Below, piece by piece: positions 48,536-58,818 of a DNA stretch of 64,000 nucleotides. Source of the stretch: an uncultured Clostridia bacterium (GTDB lineage Bacteria > Bacillota > Clostridia > TANB77 > CAG-508). The notes under the pieces were generated by a model, which saw only the letters and a list, made by a program, of their open reading frames with translations, was not told where the DNA came from and ran no database searches. The stretch lies in the NCBI GenBank assembly GCA_944388935.1, contig CALXKK010000006.1, positions 1 through 64,000 of the forward strand, in the 5' to 3' direction. The stretch's first letter is position 1. Each line of letters opens with the position of its first letter. Made by a program: the position numbers and the translations under genes.

Positions 48536-49651
48536 ATGAAGATAGTTTGTTACAAAGATAAAATTCTTAAAGCTATTAATTCCGTAGTAAAAGCTGTAGC
48601 ATCAAAAACTACAATGCCTATACTAGAAGGAATACTTATTCAAACAAATGATAATGAAATAAAATTAACAACATATGATTTAGAAATAGGTATCGAATAT
48701 GTAATGGAATGTGAAGTAAAAGAACAAGGTTCAACAGTAGTAAATGCTATAATGTTTAGTGAAATTATCAGAAAATTACCAGATACAGAAATAAATATTT
48801 ATTTAGATGATAATAATTTATTAGTAATAGATTGTGAAGGTTCACTTTATAAATTAGCTACAATGGATCCAACAGAATTTCCAGAATTACCAAGAATAAA
48901 TGTGGAAAATTCTATCCAAATAGAACAAAACGTTTTAAAGAATATGATTAGAAGAACTATTTTTGCTGTTAGTAACGAAGAAAATAGACCAATATTTACA
49001 GGATGTTTATTTGAAGTTGTTAACAATAAATTAAATGTAGTTGCAGTTGATGGATTTAGATTAGCATGGAGAAGTAGTTTTTTAAATGTACAAGCAAATG
49101 ATTTTAGTGCAGTAATACCAGGAAAAACATTAAATGAAGTAAATAAAATTATTTCAGATTCTTTTGAACCAATAAAAATTGGAATTTCAAAAAATCAAGC
49201 TTTATTCGAAATGGATAACTGTAAAATTGTTACTAGAGTATTAGATGGTGAATTCTTAAATTATGCAAATGTAATTCCTAAAGAATGGGATACAAGAATT
49301 AGAGTAAATAAAAATATTTTACAAAGTTGTTTTGAAAGAATTAGTTTAATTTCTTCATCTTCTGTGGAAAAAGAAAAGAAATATCCAGTAAGAGTCACAG
49401 TTGATATTGGAAAATTAACAATATCTTGTGCAAACCAAACAGGAGATGCAAAAGAAGAAATATATGTTTCAACAGAAGGAAAAAATATTGAAGCAGGATT
49501 TAATCCAAAATATTTCTTAGATGCACTTAAAGTTATTGATGATGAAGAAATATATGTTCATTTTGGTTCAAGTATATCACCTTGTGTTATAAGACCAGTT
49601 GACGAAGGTGATTACGTATATATGATATTACCAATAAGATTAAAAGATTAG
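48536..49651 (+). CDS. dnaN: DNA polymerase III beta subunit (sliding clamp)
   Basis: The 371 residues show the three-domain clamp pattern: N-terminal KILKAINSVVKAVASKTTMPILEGI, central FTGCLFEVVNNKLNVVAVDGFRLAW and the terminal YVYMILPIRL. It is the processivity clamp and hub for replication proteins. The length is normal. It has its own terminator before recF. Confidence 0.98.
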   Translation: MKIVCYKDKILKAINSVVKAVASKTTMPILEGILIQTNDNEIKLTTYDLEIGIEYVMECEVKEQGSTVVNAIMFSEIIRKLPDTEINIYLDDNNLLVIDCEGSLYKLATMDPTEFPELPRINVENSIQIEQNVLKNMIRRTIFAVSNEENRPIFTGCLFEVVNNKLNVVAVDGFRLAWRSSFLNVQANDFSAVIPGKTLNEVNKIISDSFEPIKIGISKNQALFEMDNCKIVTRVLDGEFLNYANVIPKEWDTRIRVNKNILQSCFERISLISSSSVEKEKKYPVRVTVDIGKLTISCANQTGDAKEEIYVSTEGKNIEAGFNPKYFLDALKVIDDEEIYVHFGSSISPCVIRPVDEGDYVYMILPIRLKD

Positions 49652-49666
49652 GTTATAAATATAGAA

Positions 49667-49700
49667 AAAATAGGCTATCGGGAAATAGTCTATTTTTTTT
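49667..49700 (+). terminator. Terminator after dnaN
   Basis: AAAATAGGCTAT paired with ATAGtCTATTTT followed by eight or more T, 16 bases after the stop. Confidence 0.85.
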
Positions 49701-49760
49701 TGATAAAAATTACTTGCTTTATTTTTTGATTATGTGTATAATGCAATATATATTTAAAAA

Positions 49761-49792
49761 ATATCCACAGAATCTTACGGAAATGTGGATAA
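49761..49792. promoter_or_regulatory. Inverted DnaA-box pair upstream of recF
   Basis: ATATCCACA (49761-49769) and TGTGGATAA (49784-49792) face each other and enclose TTACGGAAAT (49775-49784). It lies 17 bases before the recF ATG, so binding would be expected to affect recF-gyrB expression. Confidence 0.6.
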
Positions 49793-49808
49793 TTAAGTGG
49801 AGAACTTT

Positions 49809-50879
49809 ATGAATATTACAAAATTAAAATTAGAAAATTTCAGAAATTACGATAGCCAAGAAATAGAATTTAATAAAGGAATAAATATTATTTATGGTGA
49901 TAATGCACAAGGAAAAACAAATATATTAGAGGCTATTTTTTTATGCTCTATGGGAAAATCATTTAGAACAAACAAGGATAAAGAGCTTATTAAAATAAAT
50001 TCTAATTATGCAAAATTAAATGTTGAATATGAAAAAAGTGATAGAGATGGAAAGATAGAATATATAATATCTGATAAAAAGAATATTTCAGTAAATGGTG
50101 TAAAAATAAAAAGACTAAGTGAGTTATTAGGTAATATAAATTCTATAATTTTTTCTCCAGATGATATGGAAATTCTTAAAGATGGTCCACAAAAAAGAAG
50201 AAAATTTTTAAATATGCTAATAAGTCAGTTAAGACCAAAATATGTATTTAATTTGAATGCATACAATAAAACATTAGAACAAAGAAATAATTATTTACGT
50301 CAAATAAAATACGAAAATAAACCTGAAAATATGTTAGAAATTTGGGATGAAAAATTAGCTAATCATGCTCAAGTTATACACGAATACAGGAAAGAATTTG
50401 TGGAAAAAATACTTAATAAAATTATAGATATCCACAAAAATATAACAGACAATTCAGAAATAATAGATTTAAAATATGTAAGTGAATTTAAAGATAAAAA
50501 TAGTTATAAACAAAAATTATTAGATAACAGAAAAAATGATATTTATAAAGGATATACAACAAAAGGAATACACAGAGATGATTTTGAAGTATTCCTTAAT
50601 GGTAAAAGCATTAATCTATACGGTTCACAGGGACAATTTAGGACAGCAATTTTATCTTTAAAACTATCTGAACTTTATGTAATTTATGATGAAATTGGAG
50701 AATATCCAATTTTATTATTAGACGATTTTATGTCTGAATTAGACGAAAAAAGACGTAGAAAATTTGTGGAAAACATTACGGATGCACAAGTAATATTAAC
50801 TGGCACTCACAAATTAATACTTGAAAATTTTAATTATAATATATATAATGTAAAAGATGGACAAGTAGAAATGGAATAA
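49809..50879 (+). CDS. recF: DNA replication and repair protein RecF
   Basis: An SMC-like ABC ATPase of 356 residues: Walker A YGDNAQGKTNILEAI, signature region STFRTAILSLKL-like (SQGQFRTAILSLKLSEL) and Walker B LLLDDFMSELDEKRR. I chose the ATG at 49809 because GGAG lies 6 bases upstream. It acts with RecO and RecR at single-strand gaps. Confidence 0.97.
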   Translation: MNITKLKLENFRNYDSQEIEFNKGINIIYGDNAQGKTNILEAIFLCSMGKSFRTNKDKELIKINSNYAKLNVEYEKSDRDGKIEYIISDKKNISVNGVKIKRLSELLGNINSIIFSPDDMEILKDGPQKRRKFLNMLISQLRPKYVFNLNAYNKTLEQRNNYLRQIKYENKPENMLEIWDEKLANHAQVIHEYRKEFVEKILNKIIDIHKNITDNSEIIDLKYVSEFKDKNSYKQKLLDNRKNDIYKGYTTKGIHRDDFEVFLNGKSINLYGSQGQFRTAILSLKLSELYVIYDEIGEYPILLLDDFMSELDEKRRRKFVENITDAQVILTGTHKLILENFNYNIYNVKDGQVEME

Positions 50880-50902
50880 TTTTAACAAAAGAGGGATAAT
50901 AA

Positions 50903-53123
<2,221 letters not shown>

Positions 53124-53129
53124 TAAAAG

Positions 53130-53166
53130 AAGGGATTTAGGGACGGTCCTAAAATCCCTTTTTTAA
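53130..53166 (+). terminator. gyrB terminator formed by a GGGACGG-core palindrome (copy 4)
   Basis: AAGGGATTT and AAATCCCTT pair around AGGGACGGTCCT and are followed by TTTTT. The same core occurs at 4907, 5688 and 14301, so the element has been adopted as a terminator here. Confidence 0.8.
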
Positions 53167-53182
53167 AATAATAAAAGTAAAG

Positions 53183-53222
53183 ATCCGAATTTTAGAAATA
53201 AGATTTGGGTTTTTTTAAAAAT
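53183..53222 (+). terminator. Second hairpin after gyrB
   Basis: CCGAATTTTA with TAAGATTTGG (wobbles included) and a 4-base loop followed by TTTTTTT. Confidence 0.55.
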
Positions 53223-53333
53223 TACAAAAAGCTATAAGTATTTTTGAAAATGTTAATGCTTTATAATTCTTTAAATAAATAGATTTAAAAACAAAAAATA
53301 AAAATAATGTCGATTTATGTATGACGAATTTAA

Positions 53334-53362
53334 TTGACAAATGTAAAAAGCCAAGTTATTAT
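53334..53362 (+). promoter_or_regulatory. Sigma-A promoter of the VirB4 module
   Basis: Consensus TTGACA (53334-53339), 17 bases, TATTAT (53357-53362), about 20 bases before the first start codon. Confidence 0.75.
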
Positions 53363-53381
53363 AGTACCAAGATAAGAGGTG

Positions 53382-53942
53382 ATGAACTTAAAAACAAATA
53401 ATAAATCTACACAGGATTGGCTAATCATAGAAAATATTGATAAAAACGGAATAATAAAAATAAAAAATAAAAATACCTATATTAAAATATTAAAAATTCA
53501 ACCAATTAATTTTAATCTAAAAACATCTTTAGAAAAAGAAGCGATTTTAAATTCTTATAAAATTTTTTTAAAAACTTGTAATTTTAATATTCAAATTTTA
53601 ATTCATACAAATAAAGAAGATATTTCTAAAATTGTTAGTAATGTTAAACAAAGTAAAGATGAAAAAATTTCAATCATTTCTAAAAAGTATATTGAATTTC
53701 TAAACAAAATTAATTCTGAAAAACAAACATCCACAAAAAATTATTATATTATTGTTGATGAACACACAGAAGAAGAACAAGAAAATTTAGAAAATATTTA
53801 TTATTTATTAAATGAAAAATATTTTAAGATAAAAGAATGTCTTAATAAATGCGGAAATCAAGTAAAAGAATGTAGAAAAGAAGAAGTTATTAAAATACTG
53901 CATTTTTTCTTAAACACAAATAATGATTTAAAAAATAAATAA
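53382..53942 (+). CDS. VirB4-associated N-terminal-like conjugation protein
   Basis: The 186-residue, Lys/Asn/Ile-rich protein resembles the N-terminal domain found in front of VirB4/TraE-type ATPases: a short beta segment (YIKILKIQPINFNLKTSLEKEAIL), then an alternating alpha/beta fold (NIQILIHTNKEDISK, NYYIIVDEHTEEEQEN) and RCG-like end (FKIKECLNKCGNQ). The start at 53382 lies against AGAGGTG; GTG at 53379 is possible. The VirB4-like ATPase follows by 18 bases, so the two may be a split form of one protein. The assignment rests on pattern and context. Confidence 0.65.
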   Translation: MNLKTNNKSTQDWLIIENIDKNGIIKIKNKNTYIKILKIQPINFNLKTSLEKEAILNSYKIFLKTCNFNIQILIHTNKEDISKIVSNVKQSKDEKISIISKKYIEFLNKINSEKQTSTKNYYIIVDEHTEEEQENLENIYYLLNEKYFKIKECLNKCGNQVKECRKEEVIKILHFFLNTNNDLKNK

Positions 53943-53960
53943 AAAATAAAAAGGAGATTA

Positions 53961-55769
53961 ATGAAAAATATTTTAAATAAATTATTTGAAAAAAATAAAA
54001 AAATAAATTATTTTCCAGAAGAAAATTATATTTGTCCAGGATATATAAATAATGAAAATCCAAAATATTTAGAAATAGATAATATGTATTATTCTGGTTT
54101 AATGATTGTAAATTATTTAAGAGAAAATGAAGACCTCTTATTAAAAAATCTAATAGACACAGATATAAATATGAATATCTCAATTTTTTATGAAAAGCAA
54201 GATAAATATAAAATGCTAAAAGATTTAACATATAATATTGGAAATGTATCTGCGGATTTAGTAGATATAGGAGAAAATAGGCAGGATGCAGATATAGCAA
54301 AATACACATATAATGACGCGAAATATATAAGAAGAGAAATGCAAATAAACAACCAGGATATTTATTATTTATATATTTATATAAATGTTTTTTCTGATTC
54401 AATAAAAGAGCTAGAATATAATTTAAATAAAATAGAAGGAATTATACAAGGTAATGGAATGCAGGGAAGAAGAGCTAACTTTAGACAGGAGCAAATATAT
54501 AAATCTAGTCTTCCATTAATGGATAATGATAAAGATTTAAAATTGGCAACAAGAAGAAATATTTTAACAGATGGTCTAATTAGTACTTATCCATTTATTT
54601 CTTCATCAATTTTTGATGAAAAAGGAGTTTATATAGGAAGAAATATTCATAATAATTCTATGATATTTATAGACAGATATAATTCTAAAAAATATAAAAA
54701 TCCTAATATGTGTGTCTTTGGAACATCAGGAGCAGGAAAATCATTTTATATTAAATTATTAATTTTAAGATATGGTTTGCAAGATATAAATCAATATGTA
54801 ATAGACCCAGATAGAGAATATGGAAATGTCTGCAAAGCATTAAATGGAACATTATTAAAATTAGGACCAACTTCTAATACATATATAAATGTTTTTGATA
54901 TAAGAAAAGAAAGTATAGAAAAAGATGAAAAAGGATATTTAGGAATTAAAATAAATAAATTAAAAGGATTTTTTAATTTAATTTTTGGAGAAATGAATGA
55001 AGAAGAAAAATCAATAATAGAAGAAAAATTAATAGAATTATATGCAAGTAAAAAAATTAATTTTAATGATAAAAGTTTATATAAAATTAAAAATAAAAAA
55101 TTGGTTTTTAAAGAAAGTAAGGACATGCCAATTTTAGAAGATTTTTATAATTTATTAGGAAAAGATAAAAGAACAAAAAAATTCCATATTAAATTATTAC
55201 CATTTGTAAAAGGTAGTTTAAATTATTTTAATAAATATACAAATATAAAAATAGAAAATAAATTAATAATTGCAGATATTTATGAATTAGGAGAAGAAAA
55301 TATAAAATATGGAATGTATATTTTTATCGATTTATTTTGGGATTTAATTAAAATAAATAGAAAAAAAAGAAAAGTAATTTATATGGATGAAATTTGGAGA
55401 TTAATTGGCGTAACCTCAAATAAAGAAGTCGCTTCCTTTATTTATAAAATATTTAAAACAATTAGGAAATATAGCGGAAGTGGGGTTGCAATAACACAAG
55501 ATGTTTCAGATTTATTTAGTTTAGATAATGGCACATATGGAAAAAGTATTTTAAATAATTCTAATATTAAAGCTTTCTTTTGTTTAGAAGAAGAAAATAT
55601 AAATATATTAGAAAAATATTCAAAATTATCAGAAAAAGAAAAAATAGAAATAAAATCATTTTCTAAAGGTGAATGTTTAATGTTTGTTGGCAATGATCAT
55701 ATTTTAGTAAAAATAGACGCCTCTGATTTTGAAAAAAATATTATAGAAAAAGGAGAGATAATTAATTAA
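53961..55769 (+). CDS. VirB4/TraE-like transfer ATPase
   Basis: The 602 residues contain Walker A GTSGAGKSFYIKLLIL near residue 255, the DPDREYGNV motif, Walker B KVIYMDEIWRLIG and the IKTxRKYSGSGVAITQD-like sensor (KTIRKYSGSGVAITQDVSD). These define the cytoplasmic motor of type IV secretion and conjugation. AAGGAG precedes the ATG. No coupling protein, relaxase, VirB6 or VirB8 gene accompanies it, so it is either a stripped conjugation remnant or a chromosomal export or assembly system. Codon use is even more AT-rich than the neighbours. Confidence 0.85.
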   Translation: MKNILNKLFEKNKKINYFPEENYICPGYINNENPKYLEIDNMYYSGLMIVNYLRENEDLLLKNLIDTDINMNISIFYEKQDKYKMLKDLTYNIGNVSADLVDIGENRQDADIAKYTYNDAKYIRREMQINNQDIYYLYIYINVFSDSIKELEYNLNKIEGIIQGNGMQGRRANFRQEQIYKSSLPLMDNDKDLKLATRRNILTDGLISTYPFISSSIFDEKGVYIGRNIHNNSMIFIDRYNSKKYKNPNMCVFGTSGAGKSFYIKLLILRYGLQDINQYVIDPDREYGNVCKALNGTLLKLGPTSNTYINVFDIRKESIEKDEKGYLGIKINKLKGFFNLIFGEMNEEEKSIIEEKLIELYASKKINFNDKSLYKIKNKKLVFKESKDMPILEDFYNLLGKDKRTKKFHIKLLPFVKGSLNYFNKYTNIKIENKLIIADIYELGEENIKYGMYIFIDLFWDLIKINRKKRKVIYMDEIWRLIGVTSNKEVASFIYKIFKTIRKYSGSGVAITQDVSDLFSLDNGTYGKSILNNSNIKAFFCLEEENINILEKYSKLSEKEKIEIKSFSKGECLMFVGNDHILVKIDASDFEKNIIEKGEIIN

Positions 55770-56349
55770 TAAAATAATAAATATATTTGGAAATAATGGT
55801 TCAGGAAAAAGTATTATATCTATTTTATTAGCAAATATTTTAGCAGAAAATAATTTAAAAGTATTAATTATAGATTCTAATTTTTATGATTATAGTATTT
55901 ATAAAATATTTAATAAAAAACCAGAAAATAAAATAATTAAAATAGAAAATATTTATTTAATAAATAAATATTTAAAAAAAGAAATAAATAAATTTAATAT
56001 AATTATTTTTGATAATCCAAATATTAATTTTTTAAAAACAAAAGAATTATTAAAAAATTCTACAAATATATTTTTGTCAGAATGTAATTTACTAGGAATA
56101 AAAAAATTAAATAATTTAATTAATAAAAATACAAAAGAAATAAAAAAAGAAAAAATAAATATTATTTTTAATAAATATAATTTAAATTCTATAGATTATG
56201 AATTATTAAATAAAGCATTTAAAAATATTAGAATACTAGGGAAAATCAATTATACAAATAAAATAGAAAAAATAATAAATACAGGAAAAATAATTAAAAT
56301 TAATTCCATAAAAAAAGATTTATTAAAAATAATAAAAAAAATAAATTAA
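55765..56349 (+). CDS. MinD/ParA-like P-loop ATPase with non-standard start
   Basis: An open frame of 195 codons begins INKIINIFGNNGSGKSIISILL, with Walker A GNNGSGKS at once, then VLIIDSNFYDYSIYK, FNIIIFDNPNINFL and FLSECNLLGIKKLNNL, the order of TadZ/CpaE/MinD-like ATPases. There is no ATG, GTG or TTG before the Walker A. The only placed candidate is ATT at 55765, 9 bases after GGAG and overlapping the VirB4 stop (ATTAA). So start selection is inferred. It is the most A/T-rich gene in the window, with long Asn/Lys/Ile runs. Confidence 0.7.
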   Translation: MNKIINIFGNNGSGKSIISILLANILAENNLKVLIIDSNFYDYSIYKIFNKKPENKIIKIENIYLINKYLKKEINKFNIIIFDNPNINFLKTKELLKNSTNIFLSECNLLGIKKLNNLINKNTKEIKKEKINIIFNKYNLNSIDYELLNKAFKNIRILGKINYTNKIEKIINTGKIIKINSIKKDLLKIIKKIN

Positions 56350-56466
56350 TAAAAAAAATAATTAATTAAAAAATAATTAATAAAAAAAAATTAATTTAAA
56401 ATAAATTAATAAAAAATTTAAAAAATAAAAAATAATTTTTTATTTTTTTATGGAAAGGAAAAAAAT
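56350..56466. other. AT-only spacer with a hairpin
   Basis: 117 bases with almost no G or C before the ribosome site of the next gene. AAAAAATAAAAAAT facing TTTTTTATTTTTTT can form a weak A/T stem that may act as a partial terminator. Confidence 0.4.
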
Positions 56467-57180
56467 ATGGATATGGAATTAACAAATAATTTAACTGACC
56501 AAAATATAGAAGTGGAAAAAGAACAAAAAAGTTTTTTGGAGACAACTTTAGGTGGAATAATAAATACTGGTTTGGATGTTGGAATAAAATTTTTATTACC
56601 TGATTTTATAGAAGATGAAGTAATAAATATTAAGGATGCTATTTTAAAAGATGGATTTAAAGAAGGTCTTAATACTGCAATAGATGAAGTAATAGATTTT
56701 GGTAAAAGTGCTATTGGGATATTTACAGGTAAATTTGATAATATAGAGCAAATGCAAAATGCTGTGGAAACAGGTGGAATAATTGATTCTGTATCTAAAG
56801 GAATTGATACAGCTTTAAATAAAATAAAAGAAAGCGGAAAATTAAATTCTAGTATAACTAATGTAATTAAAAAAGGAAAAAATTTAATATTAGATAATAT
56901 AAGCAGTAATATTGAGGAAATGATTGTAGACCAAGGAAATGAAATTAATCAATTCGAAAATTCAATTAATAATTGGAAAGAAGCATATCAAAATCAGGAT
57001 TTTAAATTAATGGAAAATGAAATGAAAAATATTAATAATACATTAGAAAAAATAATACCATTAGAAAATTTAATTAAAGAAGCAAGACAGATAGAGAATA
57101 TTCATAATGTAATTAAAAATAATAATAAGAATTTTAATTTAAATGAATTGCAATTAGAAGCAGCTACTGCATTGGCTTAA
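56467..57180 (+). CDS. Helical protein of the VirB4 module, unknown function
   Basis: The 237 residues are acidic and Asn-rich with predicted amphipathic helices (LGGIINTGLDVGIKFLLPDF, IDEVIDFGKSAIGIFTG) and a long coiled coil-like C-terminal half (ENSINNWKEAYQNQDFKLMENEM). No signal peptide is visible; two short hydrophobic stretches near residues 28-45 could insert into a membrane. GAAAGG precedes the ATG. It is the last gene of the module and ends just before the first high-GC hairpin. I recognise no family. Confidence 0.75.
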   Translation: MDMELTNNLTDQNIEVEKEQKSFLETTLGGIINTGLDVGIKFLLPDFIEDEVINIKDAILKDGFKEGLNTAIDEVIDFGKSAIGIFTGKFDNIEQMQNAVETGGIIDSVSKGIDTALNKIKESGKLNSSITNVIKKGKNLILDNISSNIEEMIVDQGNEINQFENSINNWKEAYQNQDFKLMENEMKNINNTLEKIIPLENLIKEARQIENIHNVIKNNNKNFNLNELQLEAATALA

Positions 57181-57185
57181 AAACA

Positions 57186-57230
57186 TCTGTGGCGAGCAAA
57201 TTCGTTTTAATTCGAATCGCTCGCCACAGA
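57186..57230 (-). terminator. Long hairpin ending cassette 1
   Basis: A perfect 12-base stem TCTGTGGCGAGC/GCTCGCCACAGA with a partly paired loop, followed on the minus strand by TGTTTTTAA. It is far richer in GC than the genome around it and marks the left border of the cassette array. Confidence 0.8.
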
Positions 57231-57266
57231 AGCTTCAGAGGACTACAATTTGTATCGGATGTCCCC

Positions 57267-57893
57267 TTATGAGGTCGTTTGAAGGTCACGCGGAATACTC
57301 AGATCAATATCCTGTCTGTTTTCATGCACAAAGATTTCCCAACCAAGCTCCCTTAATTTAGGAAAAGCACACTCCATAAGGTTTGGAAAAAAGTGAATGT
57401 ACAGAGGAACATTCGGGTTGTGTCTATTGAAGAGAGACTCCAGTATAGTGTAGAGACACAAATCCAAAGCATCCTTTACAGGGGCGATAGGCTCCTCCAG
57501 GAGATAGTCCAGTTGTTTGGATACTGCCTCGCCTGAAAAAAGCATATATTTAGACGCTTCGTTCACACTAGAGAGCTGCTCTCTTGGTGAGATAACTTTG
57601 AAAACCCAATAATAAGACGAGGGCTGAACTGTGAGACCGAAATTTTCTAGTATACGCTTTGTATTTGGGTTTAAAGCGAAAAAACTGTATGGTTCTACTA
57701 GCAAGCAAGCGCGCCCTCTGGCTAAGAGAGTTTCCCTCAGTTTGTCGCTCATTTTGTAACGAGTAAGACAGCGACATAAAAACAGATTTATACCATCGAG
57801 TTCTCCTTGAATTAGATTGCCATTTAGATGATCGTACCGACTGCTAAGAGCTGTAAAAGCTTCCTGAGCAGACAACATTTCGAACGAGTCCAC
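57267..57893 (-). CDS. Cassette-1 protein, two-repeat paralogous family
   Basis: The 208 residues contain two diverged copies of a module beginning LSAQEAF (N-terminal half) and FSGEAVSKQLDYLLEEPIAPVKDALDLCLYTIL (C-terminal half), and end with KLRELGWEIFVHENRQ. It is related to the proteins at 58061 and 58819. The GTG at 57893 follows GGAGG closely. Gene base composition is visibly richer in G and C than the neighbours. Function unknown; cytoplasmic by sequence. Confidence 0.75.
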   Translation of the reverse strand: MDSFEMLSAQEAFTALSSRYDHLNGNLIQGELDGINLFLCRCLTRYKMSDKLRETLLARGRACLLVEPYSFFALNPNTKRILENFGLTVQPSSYYWVFKVISPREQLSSVNEASKYMLFSGEAVSKQLDYLLEEPIAPVKDALDLCLYTILESLFNRHNPNVPLYIHFFPNLMECAFPKLRELGWEIFVHENRQDIDLSIPRDLQTTS

Positions 57894-57971
57894 TTAACCT
57901 CCATATGTTAGTGTTTAATGAAACAAAAAAACAAACCTCCAATCAACGAAATATACTGTGATACATAAATT

Positions 57972-58000
57972 ATTATAGCATATTTTACATAAAATAACAA
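57972..58000 (-). promoter_or_regulatory. Promoter of cassette 1
   Basis: TTGTTA (58000-57995), 17 bases, TATAAT (57977-57972) on the minus strand. The spacer pattern TTATGTAAA is shared with the other two cassette promoters. Confidence 0.65.
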
Positions 58001-58023
58001 TTTCAAATGATTATAAACGCAAG

Positions 58024-58050
58024 AAACCCTCGGGGTTAACCGAGGGTTCT
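58024..58050 (-). terminator. Terminator of cassette 2
   Basis: AACCCTCGG/CCGAGGGTT with a 6-base GGTTAA loop. A second conserved stem (GAACACT/AGTGTTC) overlaps the gene end directly beside it. Confidence 0.75.
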
Positions 58051-58060
58051 TGAGAACACT

Positions 58061-58696
58061 TTATTGCTGAGTGTTCTTGCGGGAGGCTCGGATGAGAGCT
58101 TGAGGGATGTACAGGTTTAAGATATGCTTCCTCGGATATTCGGGGAAGCTAATCTGCCATCCTAGCTCCTTAAGGGTACTCTCAGTTTCATCCTGAGCAT
58201 CTTCAACCAGCCTAAGTTTGATAGGCTCGGATAGTGATGGCCTGTTTACCAGCTTCTTAAGAAAACAGAGGTAGCAAAATTCCAGTTGATCCCTTGGAAG
58301 ACTGTTAGGTCCATAAAAAAGTTGATACATCCGGTTCGTTGCTTCTTGTGCAGTCATAATATATTTATCTGCACAATTTCCATTTTCTGTGGAAATAGTT
58401 CTGGGTAGTTCGATGCTTAGGCCTCTATGACCATTTTTACCAACCAGCCAATCAGTTTGTTTTAAGGCATCAATAGTGCCTTGTTGTATGCTTGTAGAGA
58501 AGAATATGGAGCAAATAAAAGACTCCCTATTCTTAAGATTTGCAAGGTCGAACGCACTTAGACATTGGCGCGTCAGTTTTTGGCATATAGCCAGCTCGCA
58601 TGAATCCAGTTGATCCTTTACAGGGTCTTGAGGGCCATGTACTCTCCTTTCCATTTTCTCGAACGCATCCTGTGCTGAAATCATAGACGATTTCAT
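58061..58696 (-). CDS. Cassette-2 protein, two-repeat paralogous family
   Basis: The 211 residues start MKSSMISAQDAFEKMERR and have the internal repeat pattern GPQDPVKDQLDSCELAI and GPNSLPRDQLEFCYLCFLKKL; each half therefore carries a (K/R)DQL(D/E)xC motif. The tail KELGWQISFPEYPRKHILNLYIP is shared with the cassette-3 product. I chose the ATG at 58696 because GGAGG lies 5 bases upstream; the longer reading upstream crosses the promoter. Base composition reaches about 48% G+C in some 60-base lines, unlike the ~27% host. Confidence 0.78.
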   Translation of the reverse strand: MKSSMISAQDAFEKMERRVHGPQDPVKDQLDSCELAICQKLTRQCLSAFDLANLKNRESFICSIFFSTSIQQGTIDALKQTDWLVGKNGHRGLSIELPRTISTENGNCADKYIMTAQEATNRMYQLFYGPNSLPRDQLEFCYLCFLKKLVNRPSLSEPIKLRLVEDAQDETESTLKELGWQISFPEYPRKHILNLYIPQALIRASRKNTQQ

Positions 58697-58736
58697 ACTA
58701 ACCTCCAAACAACGATGTGAATATAATACAACTTTT

Positions 58737-58765
58737 ATTATACTATAATTTACATAAATAGTCAA
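58737..58765 (-). promoter_or_regulatory. Promoter of cassette 2
   Basis: TTGACT (58765-58760), 17 bases, TATAAT (58742-58737) on the minus strand; the spacer ATTTATGTAAATTATAG is identical to that of cassette 3. Confidence 0.8.
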
Positions 58766-58784
58766 AAAATATATATAAAAAGCA

Positions 58785-58804
58785 CCCCCGGTGTTAACCG
58801 GGGG
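58785..58804 (-). terminator. Terminator of cassette 3
   Basis: CCCCCGG/CCGGGGG with a 6-base loop followed on the minus strand by TGCTTTTTATA. The adjacent GAGAACACT stem is shared with cassette 2. Confidence 0.8.
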
Positions 58805-58818
58805 CACTTGAGAACACT

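Noticed and set aside
53382-57180. A complete integrative conjugative element.
   Set aside because: No integrase, relaxase, coupling protein or flanking direct repeats; only a VirB4-type motor and associated proteins.
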